A DNA stretch of 64,000 nucleotides from Cupriavidus sp. BIS7 (GCF_000292345.1 NZ_ALOU01000040.1:1-64000); one strand, 5' to 3'; shown: positions 52,334 to 61,782, numbered from the stretch's first letter. The notes: generated by a model from the letters alone, not told the origin. A program made the numbers and translations.

Positions 52334-53539
52334 ATGAGGATCGTCGTGCTCGGCCATCCGCAGTATTTCGGCAGCCACAGCATGAACCGTTTTGCGGCCA
52401 TGGTGGCGCAGGGGATGGCAGACCGCGGCCATGAAGTGTTCCTGTGGTCGCCGGAGCCGATGCTGCAGCGCCTGGCAATTGGACGCGCGTCGCGCAAATG
52501 GCTGGGCTACCTGGACCAGTATCTGCTGTTTCCCCTGCTGGTGAGGTGGCGCCTGCGCGGCGACCGTGCCGGTACGCTGGTTGTGCTGGCCGATCATGCA
52601 CTTGCCATGTGGCTGCATTTCCTGCGTGGCTATCCGCACGCGATCCACAGTCACGATTTCACGCCGCTGCGCGCCCTGGCAGGCGAGCTGCCCCAGATGG
52701 AGCTATCGAGAGCCGCGACGCGCGTCTACCAGAGGATGATCCGCGCCAGCCTCGGGCTGGGCCGCTATTTCATTGCCGTGTCGCACCAGACCGCCAGGGA
52801 TCTTGGCCGCTTTCATGGCGGATCGCCGTTTCAATGCAGCGTGGTGTACAACGGCCTCAATTATCCGTACTGCCCGCTTGATGCCGCGACCGCGGTGGAG
52901 CGCCTGCGCAGCGCAGGGCACACTGCAATCGGCACTGGAGCCCTGTTGCATGTCGGTGGCAACGACTGGTACAAGAACCGTCGCGGCGTACTTGCGATGT
53001 ATATCGCCTACTGCCGGATGAGCCATCAGGACCAGCCAATCCGCCCGCTCTGGATGATCGGTGCACCGCCCACCGACGCCTTGCGCGCGCTGGGTGCGCA
53101 GGCGGAGGCGGCTGGCGGGCAAGTGCACTGGCTTTCCGGCCTGGATACCGGGTGCGTCCATGCTGCATACGCGCTGGCTTCGGTCCTCCTGTTCCCGAGT
53201 CAGGCCGAAGGGTTCGGCTGGCCGATCATTGAAGCCATGGCATGCGGTACGCCGGTGCTGACCGTCGATCGCGATCCGATGCGGGAAGTGGCGGGCGGTG
53301 TCGCCCAACTGGTTCCCCCGATGGACGATGCCGATGTGGAAGGCTGGGCTGCGCGCTGCGCGCCGACGCTGGCCGCGATGCTCGAGTGGTCCGCCGAGGA
53401 GCGCGCGCAGGTAGTGCAGCAAAGCTTGCAGCACGCCGCGCGCTTCTCTGCGGAGCAGGCATTGGATCAGTATGAGCGTCTTTACCAGGTTGCATTGCGC
53501 AGCGGCGTGGCGACAAGTCATGCATCGGCAAGCACTTGA
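52334..53539 (+). CDS. glycosyltransferase, GT4-like
   Basis: A 401-residue GT-B transferase starting MRIVVLGHPQYFGSHSMNRF with CTGGAG upstream. The C-terminal domain shows GALLHVGGNDWYKNRRGVL and PSQAEGFGWPIIEAMACGTP with the E-x7-E motif. It adds a sugar to the repeat unit. It is a single plus-strand gene between two minus-strand operons and is flanked on both sides by 10-bp tandem repeats. Confidence 0.87.
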   Translation: MRIVVLGHPQYFGSHSMNRFAAMVAQGMADRGHEVFLWSPEPMLQRLAIGRASRKWLGYLDQYLLFPLLVRWRLRGDRAGTLVVLADHALAMWLHFLRGYPHAIHSHDFTPLRALAGELPQMELSRAATRVYQRMIRASLGLGRYFIAVSHQTARDLGRFHGGSPFQCSVVYNGLNYPYCPLDAATAVERLRSAGHTAIGTGALLHVGGNDWYKNRRGVLAMYIAYCRMSHQDQPIRPLWMIGAPPTDALRALGAQAEAAGGQVHWLSGLDTGCVHAAYALASVLLFPSQAEGFGWPIIEAMACGTPVLTVDRDPMREVAGGVAQLVPPMDDADVEGWAARCAPTLAAMLEWSAEERAQVVQQSLQHAARFSAEQALDQYERLYQVALRSGVATSHASAST

Positions 53540-53544
53540 GTCGC

Positions 53545-53600
53545 GTTGACGCTCGTTGACGCTCGTTGACGCTCGTTGGCGCTCGTTGGCGCTCGTTGGT
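53545..53600 (+). repeat. five and a half copies of a 10-bp tandem repeat
   Basis: GTTGACGCTC is repeated three times, then GTTGGCGCTC twice, then a partial unit, starting six bases after the stop codon of the glycosyltransferase gene. Non-coding; the copy number is likely variable. Confidence 0.9.
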
Positions 53601-53656
53601 GGATAGCGAGCGGGTCCGTCGCCACTACCGTCAACGCTATGGTCAATACGCTGGTG

Positions 53657-54934
53657 TCAGGGGCCCCAGCTCTCCAGCGCGTCGCCGCGCCTGTCGGCAC
53701 TCGCGCTATCCTTGACGTTGGCGTGCACCGCACGTAGCGATTGCTCGAATCGCGTCAGCACGGCATCGCGTTCCAGATGCTGCTGCGCCCATCGACGCCC
53801 CGCCGCGCCAAGCCCCGCACGTTTCCTGGCATCGTCAGCCAGCGCGGCAATCGCGCGGGCAAATGCGGCGTTGTCGCCGGGCGCCACCACTACGCCGCAC
53901 TGGCTGACCACGTCGGCCAGTGCGGAATCCGGGGCCGCCGTGGCGACGACCGGGCGGCCGCTGGCCAGCATGCCGGTCAGTTTCGATGGCATGACCAGAT
54001 CGGTGACGTCCGCGCGTTGCGGCAGCAGGTGAATGTCGGCGGCTGCCAGCAGCGCCTGGAATCGATCCACGTCCTGCAGCGGCAGGAACTGCACACGTGG
54101 CAGGCCCGCAGATGCGGTCTGCAGCGTGGCACGGCCACCGCCGTCGCCGCAGAACACGAAGTGGATGTCTTGCCGATCGCGCAACAGTGCTGCGGCGGCC
54201 GAAAGATGTTCAAGTCCCTGCTTGGCGCCCATGTTGCCCGAGTAAAGCGCCAGTACCGCGTGCGCGGGGATGCCCAGTTCCTCCCGCATCGCCGCGGCGG
54301 CGTCAGCGGGGGTGTCGTGCAGTATCGTCCAGTTCGGCAACAGGATCGCGCGCGACGGGCTGACGCCCTTTTCGATGGCCAGTGCGACCATGGCCGGGGA
54401 GATCGACGATACGCGGTCCTGCCGCTTCAGCAGGAAACGCTCGAACCGTGTCGCCAGCCAGCGCAGCCACGGTTGCCGAAGCAAACCAAGCGCGAAGGCG
54501 GCATCGACTTCGTAATCCTGGATATGGAGCCACGCCTTGCTGCCCCGGCAGCGGCTGAGCAACGTCCCGGCGGGCGCGCACATCAGCGGCGGCTCGACCA
54601 TGAACACGACATCGGCACGCCAGCGCAACTGCAGGGCCAGCACTGGCAGGCTGGACAGCGCAAAGCTCGCCAGATGCAGCAGCCGCCGCAGCCCGGACTG
54701 CCGTGCGGGAATCCAGACAGGTGCACGCCAGACGTCCACGCCGCGGATGTGCTCGCGGCGGTATTGCCACGCACGATAACCGTCGCCGATCTTCCATGCG
54801 GGATAGTAGGGGGGCGCCGCGATGACGCGCACTTCATGCCCGCGTGCCGCGAGCCATTCCGCCTGCTCGGTGGTGTACTTGCCGATACCCGTAAGCTCCG
54901 GCGCGTAGTTGAGGCAGTACATGAGGATCTTCAT
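53657..54934 (-). CDS. glycosyltransferase, WcaI-like
   Basis: A 425-residue GT4 transferase beginning MKILMYCLNYAPELTGIGKY, the typical start of WcaI-type colanic-acid fucosyltransferases, followed by VIAAPPYYPAW. The C-terminal domain has ALYSGNMGAKQGLEHL and PSKLTGMLASGRPVVA. Colanic-acid WcaI lies next to gmd and fcl in other bacteria, as here, so GDP-fucose is a likely donor. The start at 54934 was chosen by homology; nearly 300 open codons further upstream are in the wrong frame over the fcl gene. Confidence 0.9.
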   Translation of the reverse strand: MKILMYCLNYAPELTGIGKYTTEQAEWLAARGHEVRVIAAPPYYPAWKIGDGYRAWQYRREHIRGVDVWRAPVWIPARQSGLRRLLHLASFALSSLPVLALQLRWRADVVFMVEPPLMCAPAGTLLSRCRGSKAWLHIQDYEVDAAFALGLLRQPWLRWLATRFERFLLKRQDRVSSISPAMVALAIEKGVSPSRAILLPNWTILHDTPADAAAAMREELGIPAHAVLALYSGNMGAKQGLEHLSAAAALLRDRQDIHFVFCGDGGGRATLQTASAGLPRVQFLPLQDVDRFQALLAAADIHLLPQRADVTDLVMPSKLTGMLASGRPVVATAAPDSALADVVSQCGVVVAPGDNAAFARAIAALADDARKRAGLGAAGRRWAQQHLERDAVLTRFEQSLRAVHANVKDSASADRRGDALESWGP

Positions 54935-54975
54935 CTTGCGCTTGCCATCGTGCCGGGAAAGCCCGGCGTGGGTGG

Positions 54976-55959
54976 TCAGGCTGCCGGCGCCGGCTCGCGC
55001 GTACTCAGCAGGCCGTTCGACAGTGCGTTGCGATAGGTGTCCTGCAAGCCCTCTTGCAGCGCGATGCGCGGGTGCCAGCCCGTGGCCGCGATGGCGCTGC
55101 AGTCCAGCCGCTTGCGCGGCGTTCCGTCCGGGCGGCTCGCATCGAATCCGATCGTGCCGTGGAAACCGGTGGTTCTGGCAATCAGCGCCGCCAGCGCCGC
55201 GATGCTGACTTCGTCGTCGCTGCCCACGTTGAAAAAGCCGTGCGGCGCTGCGTGCCGATACGTGGCCACGGGCAGGGCCATCAGGTGCAGGCACGCCGAT
55301 GCCAGGTCGTCGACATGCAGGAACTCGCGCAACGGCCGCCCGCTGCCCCACACCGATACCTGCGCGGCGCCCTGCGCGGCGGCGTCGTGGAAGCGGCGCA
55401 GCAGGCCCGGAATGACATGGCTGTTGTCGGGGTGGTAGTTGTCGCCGGGTCCGTAGAGATTGGTGGGCATCGCGCAGCGGAAATCGGTGCCGTACTGGCG
55501 GTTGTAGCTGCTGCACAGCATGATGCCGGCGATCTTCGCCAGTGCGTACGGCGCATTGGTTGGTTCCAGCGCGCCCGTGAGCAGCGCCTCTTCGCGGATC
55601 GGCTGCTCGGCAAGTCTTGGATAGATGCAGCTTGAACCGAGAAACAGCAGCTGGCGCACGCCGTTCTGCCATGCCGCATGGATGACGTTGGTGGCAATCG
55701 CCAGGTTCTGCTGGATGAATTCCGCTGGAAACGCGTTGTTGGCGTGTATGCCGCCCACGCGCGCGGCGGCCAGGTAGACCTGGTCGATGCGCTGCCCGGC
55801 AAAGAATGCCTGGACCTGTTGCTGGTCGCACAGGTCCAGCTCCGCATGCGTGCGCGTGATGATCTCCACATCGCAGTTTGCCCGCAGCGCGCGGGCAATG
55901 GCCGAGCCGACCATGCCGCGATGACCGGCCACATAGATGCGGGGCCGGGTATCAGTCAT
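54976..55959 (-). CDS. fcl: GDP-L-fucose synthase
   Basis: A 327-residue SDR epimerase/reductase converting GDP-4-keto-6-deoxymannose to GDP-L-fucose. [14 protein letters not shown] binds NADPH; the catalytic Ser is in FLGSSCIYP and Tyr-x3-Lys in YALAKIAG. Full length for the family. Its start codon overlaps the end of gmd by eight bases. Second enzyme of the GDP-fucose branch from ManC product. Confidence 0.94.
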   Translation of the reverse strand: MTDTRPRIYVAGHRGMVGSAIARALRANCDVEIITRTHAELDLCDQQQVQAFFAGQRIDQVYLAAARVGGIHANNAFPAEFIQQNLAIATNVIHAAWQNGVRQLLFLGSSCIYPRLAEQPIREEALLTGALEPTNAPYALAKIAGIMLCSSYNRQYGTDFRCAMPTNLYGPGDNYHPDNSHVIPGLLRRFHDAAAQGAAQVSVWGSGRPLREFLHVDDLASACLHLMALPVATYRHAAPHGFFNVGSDDEVSIAALAALIARTTGFHGTIGFDASRPDGTPRKRLDCSAIAATGWHPRIALQEGLQDTYRNALSNGLLSTREPAPAA

Positions 55960-57142
55960 GGTGGTCGTAGGCGCGGAATCCGGCCAGGCGCACCAGCGCA
56001 TCGCGCCGTGCCGCGGCGTAGTCGGATTCGATCATCTCGCGCACCAGCGCCTCGAAGCCGATACGCGGGGTCCAGCCCAGTTGCGCGCGTGCACGGCTGG
56101 CGTCGCCGAGCAGCGTTTCCACTTCCGTGGGACGGAAGTAACGCGGATCCACGCGTACGATGACGTCGCCAACCTTGCAGGCGGGACGTACCGCGCCCAT
56201 GCCGGCATCGATGGCGGTGACGACGCCCACTTCCTCGGTGCCGCTGCCGCAGAAGCTGACCGAAATGCCGAGCGTGCGCGCCGAAAGCTCGACGAATTCG
56301 CGCACGCTGTGCTGCTCGCCGCTGGCGATGACGTAGTCCTCGGGCTGCGGCTGTTGCAGCATCAGCCATTGCATCTCGACGTAGTCGCGCGCGTGTCCCC
56401 AGTCCCGCAGGGCGGACAGGTTGCCCAGGTAGAGCGTGTCCTGCAGGCCCAGTGCGATGCGCGCAACGGCGCGCGTGATCTTGCGCGTGACGAAGGTTTC
56501 GCCGCGCACCGGGCTCTCGTGATTGAAGAGGATGCCGTTGCATGCGTACATGCCGTACGCTTCGCGATAGTTCACGGTGATCCAGTACGCGTAGAGCTTG
56601 GCCGCCGCATAAGGGCTGCGTGGATAGAACGGCGTGGATTCCCTCTGCGGTATCTCCTGCACGAGGCCGTAGAGTTCTGATGTCGATGCCTGATAGAAGC
56701 GCGTGGAGCGTTCCATCCCCAGGATGCGCAGCGCTTCCAGCAGCCGCAGCGTGCCCAGCGCATCGGTATTGGCGGTGTATTCGGGCTCTTCGAACGAAAC
56801 CTGCACGTGGCTTTGCGCGGCCAGGTTGTAGACCTCGTCGGGCTGCGACTGCTGCACGACGCGCATCAGGCTGGCCGTGTCGGTCATGTCGCCATGGTGA
56901 AGAAACAGACGGCGATCGGGCTCCTGCGGGTCCTGGTAGAGATGATCGATGCGTTCGGTGTTGAACTGCGAGCTGCGGCGCTTGACGCCATGAACCTCAT
57001 AGCCCTTGTCCAGCAGCAGTTCGCACAGGTAGGCGCCGTCCTGGCCCGTGATGCCTGTGATCAGTGCGCGCCGGGGGCGCGGGTTGTGCGTCAGATCTGC
57101 TTCGCCGAGACCGGCAATCGGTTGGAGGTCGTTAGCACCCAT
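55952..57142 (-). CDS. gmd: GDP-mannose 4,6-dehydratase
   Basis: A 396-residue extended SDR enzyme. The cofactor loop [14 protein letters not shown] (residues about 26-39), the family motif [18 protein letters not shown], and the catalytic STSELYG and [10 protein letters not shown] are all intact. It makes GDP-4-keto-6-deoxymannose. An N-terminal extension of about 24 residues precedes the fold; the start is supported by GGAG 12 bases upstream but could be slightly downstream. First gene of gmd-fcl-wcaI; an iteron copy lies about 180 bases upstream. Confidence 0.95.
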   Translation of the reverse strand: MGANDLQPIAGLGEADLTHNPRPRRALITGITGQDGAYLCELLLDKGYEVHGVKRRSSQFNTERIDHLYQDPQEPDRRLFLHHGDMTDTASLMRVVQQSQPDEVYNLAAQSHVQVSFEEPEYTANTDALGTLRLLEALRILGMERSTRFYQASTSELYGLVQEIPQRESTPFYPRSPYAAAKLYAYWITVNYREAYGMYACNGILFNHESPVRGETFVTRKITRAVARIALGLQDTLYLGNLSALRDWGHARDYVEMQWLMLQQPQPEDYVIASGEQHSVREFVELSARTLGISVSFCGSGTEEVGVVTAIDAGMGAVRPACKVGDVIVRVDPRYFRPTEVETLLGDASRARAQLGWTPRIGFEALVREMIESDYAAARRDALVRLAGFRAYDHHD

Positions 57143-57321
57143 TTCGTCCGAGGCTCCTGGCTTGTGGCCGCAAGCGGTACCCGGGATTCAGCGCGACCCG
57201 GGACGGGCCGCGGCATACCCGTGAGGGGACTGTATTCCGTAGCACCGCATGGCACTGTGGGATAGCACACAAATGGGTTGTTTCGACGCGCGGGCCTTGC
57301 TCGGCCGGATCGGCCGGTCTA

Positions 57322-57338
57322 CGCAGAAATGGGTACGC
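57322..57338 (+). repeat. isolated iteron copy between gmd and a LuxR-type gene
   Basis: CGCAGAAATGGGTACGC, one base from the top consensus and the same variant as at 6020, stands alone in the intergenic space. Confidence 0.82.
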
Positions 57339-57434
57339 CTGGCCGCGATCCACGTGCGTACGCGGCTTCGGCATGACAACAAGGAAGGGAGATTGGCGGG
57401 CGCGCAGGGCACACAGCGGCGCCCGCCGGAGGGA

Positions 57435-58358
57435 TCAGAGCGTGGCGGTTGCCGCGCCTGACGGGTAGTGCGTTTCGTCGCGGCGGGCCGCCTGACGGGC
57501 CGACGGCTCGTCGCCGCTGACCCACTCGAGCGTTGCGCCGCGCTGGAGCGCCGCGTAGACGGCTTCGCCCTTGTTCCGGACCTTGAGCCGCTGGTACAGC
57601 GTGCAGGCATGGCTCTTCACCGTGGCCACGGAGATATTGAGCATGCGGCTGACGGTCTTGATCGGATAGCCACGGGCCAGCAGCACCAGCACCTCGTACT
57701 GACGCGGCGTGATCTGGAGCATCTCCGCTTCGTCATAGCTCGGCTCTTCCTCGGCCAGCGGCCGCGCCACCGCGACGGGCGAAGACATCGGCTGCCCGGG
57801 GCGCAGGCTGGTGAGGTCGCGCACGGCCACCGCGGAACGCATGGCGCTGGCGCACAGGCCGGGGGAAAGCGGGTCTGGCTGCATGGCCGATGACAACGGC
57901 AGCGGCGCCGCGGAGGCCAGCGACTGCGTGACCGGCATGGCCGAGCGCGATGCCGATGGCGTCGTGGCGGCTTCGCCGGCGAACATCAGCCCCTGGACGC
58001 TGGAGATGGCCAGCCGGATGGCGGCCTCGATCACCGCCAGCGAAGCGGACTTGGGCAGGCAACCGCAAATGCCGCGCGCGGCATCGGTGTTGGGCACGTG
58101 TAGCGGCAGCCCATCGGCCAGCACCAGAATGCGCTGCGGTGCCAGGTGCTCGCGAGCCTGCTCGAGCTGGACCCAGCCTGCGGCCGGGTCGGCAGGCATG
58201 CCGAACACCAGCAATTCAGCGTTTCGATGTGGGACTTCGAGCCGGACAACGTCGGCCGGCGACATCGCCAGCACGTGTCCAAATTCCTGAATGGTTTCGA
58301 GCATCTGCAGAAGCCCGAGCCGGAGCAGCGGATGCTCCTCGATCAGCAAGGCGTTCAT
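57435..58358 (-). CDS. LuxR-type regulator with degenerate receiver domain (paralogue)
   Basis: A 307-residue homologue of the regulator at 16193. The receiver-like half (LIEEHPLLRLGLLQML; ELLVFGMPAD) lacks an acceptor Asp, with Val at that position. A long Ala/Ser/Pro linker follows, then the LuxR helix-turn-helix (ITPRQYEVLVLLARGYPIKT; VRNKGEAVYAALQRG), nearly identical to that of the paralogue, so the two may share DNA targets. It lies at the far edge of the polysaccharide region, the other copy at the near edge. A long low-GC spacer lies upstream. Confidence 0.86.
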   Translation of the reverse strand: MNALLIEEHPLLRLGLLQMLETIQEFGHVLAMSPADVVRLEVPHRNAELLVFGMPADPAAGWVQLEQAREHLAPQRILVLADGLPLHVPNTDAARGICGCLPKSASLAVIEAAIRLAISSVQGLMFAGEAATTPSASRSAMPVTQSLASAAPLPLSSAMQPDPLSPGLCASAMRSAVAVRDLTSLRPGQPMSSPVAVARPLAEEEPSYDEAEMLQITPRQYEVLVLLARGYPIKTVSRMLNISVATVKSHACTLYQRLKVRNKGEAVYAALQRGATLEWVSGDEPSARQAARRDETHYPSGAATATL

Positions 58359-59207
58359 TCTTGTTCACTCCCCGTTCATGGGTGAGCTTCGGGAGCTTTG
58401 CGTGTGGGAGTGAACTGCTGCGTCAGGACAAGCGCCGCCTTGGCGGTGCCGCGAAACTGCGCCAACCCCGTGCTTCCGTATCAGTCGACGTCCACTTGTC
58501 AGGATGGACTTGTCCGCGCGACCGGAAGGATGACCCGAACCCAAACCCGAAAAAAAAATCTCGCTCCAAAATCGAACTTAAAACCATCTTATGGGGTGGT
58601 TGATCTGAATGCAAGCGGCCGGGTTTGAGGTGGTGCCGGGTTGGAATGAGGTCCATCTCATAATCCATTGCCGGGGTCGTTCATTTGGTTGTCAGAAAGC
58701 TCGCAGGCCCTTGTAATTAGGCCTGTCACAGCGGTTGCATCGTTGATACAGCGGCATTCGAAAATGTTTCACACATGCAACCGATTTGAATGAAAATCGT
58801 CTGGTGAATATCAAAAGTTCACCCGGTTGGGGGGTGTGGCATTAACAAATATCGTGCGGGGTGACGCAATGATGAAACCCCTGGGAAAGTACCTTTATGT
58901 CATTAATTCGACCTTTGACTGCGATAGGGCGGGCAGTCGGACTAGGGCAAATGGATGAGAGGGTTACCCCTCTTCAGTAGGAGAAGAAAGGCTGGTTGTC
59001 GGGCACCCGCCGCCCGGTATCCCACCGCCATTCGCGGGAGTCCGGCAGGGGGTAAAAATGGCAGCGGGCCGGGTCCCATGCCCATGGCCCCAGCCCGCCT
59101 TCAGCCATTTTCCCGTTTGCCGGAACCGCAGCCCGGTAGAGCGTGTGCTGACTTACCTGAAGCGTGTCCGTAAGAATGTCCGTGACAGCGTCCGTTTGGC
59201 GATCCGC
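58359..59207. other. 849-bp non-coding, partly low-GC region
   Basis: No supported gene on either strand. The segment about 58540-58960 is clearly lower in GC than its surroundings, with A-rich runs near 58548 and stretches such as 58790-58860. It likely holds the promoter and control sites of the LuxR-type gene to the left, and the end of the small-protein operon to the right. Confidence 0.55.
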
Positions 59208-59513
59208 TCAACGGTCCCAGTATCCAGGCCGCTTGTACCAGCCGTTCGGCCCGCGGGCCCAGCGGTCAGGTACGTATCGATAGCCCGGACGCGCCGGTTG
59301 CCAGTAGCCCTCACGCCATGCGTAAGCCCCATGTGCCCGGTCGTAGTGGCCCGGCACCCAGACATGGCCCGGCCGCGGCGTTGGGCGCATCTCATGGTGC
59401 GGTGGCGGGGGCGGGCCGCGGTAGTAGTCGTGCGCCTGCGCCGCAGGCGGCAGCAACCCGAGAACTCCGCCTGCGGCAAGCACGGCGGCAGCGAGCAATA
59501 GTTGGCGTTTCAT
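59208..59513 (-). CDS. small secreted YXWGXW-type repeat protein
   Basis: A 101-residue protein with a signal peptide ending AQA-H. The mature part is rich in Tyr, Trp, Pro and Gly (GHVWVPGHYDRAHGAYAW; REGYWQPARPGYRYVPDRW), the pattern of WXXGXW/YXWGXW repeat proteins, which are periplasmic or outer-membrane associated and of unknown function. AAGGAG precedes the start. It probably shares a transcript with the tiny lipoprotein gene upstream. Confidence 0.8.
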   Translation of the reverse strand: MKRQLLLAAAVLAAGGVLGLLPPAAQAHDYYRGPPPPPHHEMRPTPRPGHVWVPGHYDRAHGAYAWREGYWQPARPGYRYVPDRWARGPNGWYKRPGYWDR

Positions 59514-59590
59514 GATGTCTCCTTGACTGGCGTTGAACCGGCGGCTGGTGGCGCGTCTGGCTCAATGGCCGCAGCGGCCGTTCGGTAGCG

Positions 59591-59704
59591 TCAGTAGCGG
59601 TCGTAGTAGTGGTAGTGCGGGCCGCGTGGCGGCACCACGATGCAGGCTGAAAGCAGGGCGCTGGTGGCGGTCAGCAGGATGGCCAGGGCGAGGGCGCGTT
59701 TCAT
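59591..59704 (-). CDS. 37-residue lipoprotein
   Basis: A very short gene. It reads MKRALALAILLTATSALLSAC (lipobox LLSAC, Cys21), then IVVPPRGPHYHYYDRY. The start has GGAG about eight bases upstream. The mature lipopeptide would be only 17 residues, rich in His, Tyr and Pro like the next gene product. It is followed in the same direction by the YXWGXW-type gene 77 bases later. Confidence 0.65.
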   Translation of the reverse strand: MKRALALAILLTATSALLSACIVVPPRGPHYHYYDRY

Positions 59705-60247
59705 TTGGGGGCTCCGTATCGGGTTCGTGTTGAACACGGCTTCAATCTAGCGGCGCTCCCGGCGCTTGCGTGGTTGCACTTGTAAGGTGGTTTCTCACGC
59801 CCGAAGGTGTCCGGGCGCGTTTTCCTGATCTTGCAGGCATCCCGCGCGGCCTTGCCAGGCAACGGTTTGCGGGAATGTGACGTGGGCGCCGTCGCATGCG
59901 GTGGCGATCACGCGCCGAATAATGTGGCGTTACATCGGAAATGAATCGCGCAAAGATTTTCCGATCCGCAGGCGTTGGCTACCGCATCCGGATGTGCCCT
60001 GTCATCGCAATGACGGCTCACCACGTTGGTCGCAGAAACGGGTACGCTTTCATCAGTCGGGCCGTTGCCGGCTGATGCGCCGATACGGTGCGCGGGATGC
60101 GCCCGAAGGTGGCGCCCGAGGTGGCCCCGATGGTGGCGGCGGGACGTGGCACGCCCCACCATGCGTCAAAGAGATGCGCCAGCCCGGCCCGCCCGGTGGC
60201 ATGGAGCTTGCGCCAGTCTGTTCGCCGTAAACCCGAGGGAGGAAGTC
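59705..60247. other. 543-bp spacer with one iteron copy
   Basis: Promoter side of the lipoprotein gene on the left. A perfect iteron copy lies at 60031. No other gene is supported; the AT-richer stretch at 59910-59975 contains no open frame with a ribosome site. Confidence 0.5.
60031..60047 (+). repeat. isolated perfect iteron copy, 54 kb from the array
   Basis: CGCAGAAACGGGTACGC matches the origin consensus at all 17 positions, in non-coding DNA. Confidence 0.88.
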
Positions 60248-60385
60248 ATGCCGGTCATGCTCATCCTGCTGGTCCTGCAGGCGCTCGAGGGCCTGAACCC
60301 GCTGATCGTGCCGCAATTTGCGCGCGCACACCTGGCTGATGGTGCCGATTCAGTAGCGGTCATCGAACACGTGCCGGCGCCATAG
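60248..60385 (+). CDS. 45-residue hypothetical protein
   Basis: The frame begins MPVMLILLVLQALEGLNPLI with a strong AGGGAGGAAG ribosome site. The N-terminal part is hydrophobic and could be one membrane segment. The last codons and stop lie within a 14-bp tandem repeat, so the C-terminus may be variable. I do not recognise the family. Confidence 0.45.
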   Translation: MPVMLILLVLQALEGLNPLIVPQFARAHLADGADSVAVIEHVPAP

Positions 60386-60414
60386 GACCGGCGCCATAGG
60401 ACCGGCGCCATAGG
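60374..60414 (+). repeat. 14-bp tandem repeat, about three copies
   Basis: CCGGCGCCATAGGA repeats at 60374 and 60388 with a partial third unit from 60402. It covers the stop codon of the 45-residue frame. Confidence 0.88.
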
Positions 60415-60447
60415 CGTGGGCGAGCGTGGCGGCCCTGGCGCCGCCGC

Positions 60448-60624
60448 TCAGCCGAAAAATTCCTGGTAGTAGCGCGCGCAGTTGCCGGTCTGCCGGAACG
60501 TGTAGGGCAGTTCGGCCATCGCGGCTGCGTCGAGCGAACCAAAGGGGATGTCGAGGTCGGCTTCGGGTTGAACGGCCTCGTCGTTGCTGCTGGAGATTTG
60601 TTGCGGATTCACGGTAACGCTCAC
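60448..60624 (-). CDS. small hypothetical protein (GTG start)
   Basis: A possible 58-residue protein, VSVTVNPQQISSSNDEAV at the start and a C-terminal RQTGNCARYYQEFFG. The GTG at 60624 is preferred because the longer ATG frame (from 60714) has a low-complexity basic leader; no strong ribosome site is seen for either. Amino-acid composition is balanced and acidic, unlike shadow frames. I do not recognise it. Confidence 0.4.
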   Translation of the reverse strand: MSVTVNPQQISSSNDEAVQPEADLDIPFGSLDAAAMAELPYTFRQTGNCARYYQEFFG

Positions 60625-60982
60625 TCGATCAGGGCGGGTTTTCGGGGTTCTTCGCTGTTGCTCCCGGGCGCCGCATTTTGGGGGACTGGACGGGATCGCC
60701 ATCCTGCAACGCATCGTACGCAGTCACTGCAATCCGATCAGCCACGTTCGCCCGAAAAGACTGTTTCACTTCCGATATCAATCGCCTGACCTATCGCTGC
60801 GATAGCGCAGCATTCGCAACAACGACCCTGCTTCCAGTGCGGACTTGTCGTGCCATAAAGACAGCACAAACAAAGCTGCGCCGGGTTGCCGGGGCAGGAC
60901 TATAGTGGCTGTGGAGTCGCGCCCGGCGCGGCTTTCCCCATCGGTTTCCGCCATCTTCCCAGCCATTCTGCGGGAGTCCGTC
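60625..60982. other. 358-bp spacer upstream of the phosphoribosyltransferase
   Basis: No gene supported. It includes an AT-richer part at about 60735-60860 that is a reasonable promoter location for the plus-strand gene. Confidence 0.4.
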
Positions 60983-61750
60983 ATGAGTCTGCCGCCATGC
61001 TTTGCCGACCGCCGCGAGGCGGGTCAGTATCTCGGCCGCTATCTGGTCGAACTCGGTTTTGCCCGGTCACGCGATGGTGACCCGGCGCTGGTGCTGGCCC
61101 TGCCGCGCGGCGGTGTTCCCGTTGCCTATGAAGTTGCGCGTGCGCTCGGCGCCGTGCTCGATGTGCTGCTCGTGCGCAAGATCGGCGCACCCGGTTACCC
61201 GGAACTGGCACTGGGCGCGGTCGTGGAGGGCGATGCGGGCGGCAGCGGGCCGCATACCGTCGTCAATGACGATCCCTGGGCGCGCCGCGCGCTGGAGTCT
61301 GGCGCGTTCGACGCCGAACGCGGTCGTCAGCTCGGGGAAATCTGCCGACGGCAGCAGCGATATCGTCAGGGACGCCCCGTTGCGGCCATGGCGGGGCGAC
61401 GCGTGATCGTCGTCGATGATGGCGTGGCCACGGGCGCCACCATGCGTGCCGCGCTCGATGCCGTGCGCATGGCAGGTGCCGCGGAGGTGATTGCGGCGGC
61501 GCCGGTGGGATCGGCCGATGGCATCGACACATTGCGCGGTGTGGCCGATCAGGTGGTCTGCCTGAACATCCCGCCGAATTTCGGAGCCGTCGGCGCGTTC
61601 TATCTCGATTTCACGCAAACCTCGGACGACGAAGCGCTGTCGCTGCTGCGCGATGCCGGTTGCACGCCGCCGGTTCCCACACCTGGCACCTGGCCGCGCA
61701 ACGATGGCGCGTCAGGGGAGTTCAGGAACGGCGGCCCCGCCGCGCATTAA
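60983..61750 (+). CDS. phosphoribosyltransferase-domain protein
   Basis: A 255-residue protein with the type I PRTase fold. The PRPP loop VIVVDDGVATGATM is at residues 141-154, and the substrate part has LALPRGGVPVAYEVARAL. This group of about 220-250 residues is common in soil bacteria, often near dienelactone-hydrolase-like or stress genes; its substrate is not established. Start at 60983 with GCGGGAG upstream. It is convergent with the hydratase genes. Confidence 0.86.
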   Translation: MSLPPCFADRREAGQYLGRYLVELGFARSRDGDPALVLALPRGGVPVAYEVARALGAVLDVLLVRKIGAPGYPELALGAVVEGDAGGSGPHTVVNDDPWARRALESGAFDAERGRQLGEICRRQQRYRQGRPVAAMAGRRVIVVDDGVATGATMRAALDAVRMAGAAEVIAAAPVGSADGIDTLRGVADQVVCLNIPPNFGAVGAFYLDFTQTSDDEALSLLRDAGCTPPVPTPGTWPRNDGASGEFRNGGPAAH

Positions 61751-61782
61751 GACGCGGCGCCGCTCTCGCATGGCGGCCAATA

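Noticed and set aside
53657..55831. 724-codon frame as a single giant protein
   Set aside because: Only the part from 54934 resembles a glycosyltransferase; the first 299 codons are a shadow of the GDP-fucose synthase gene.
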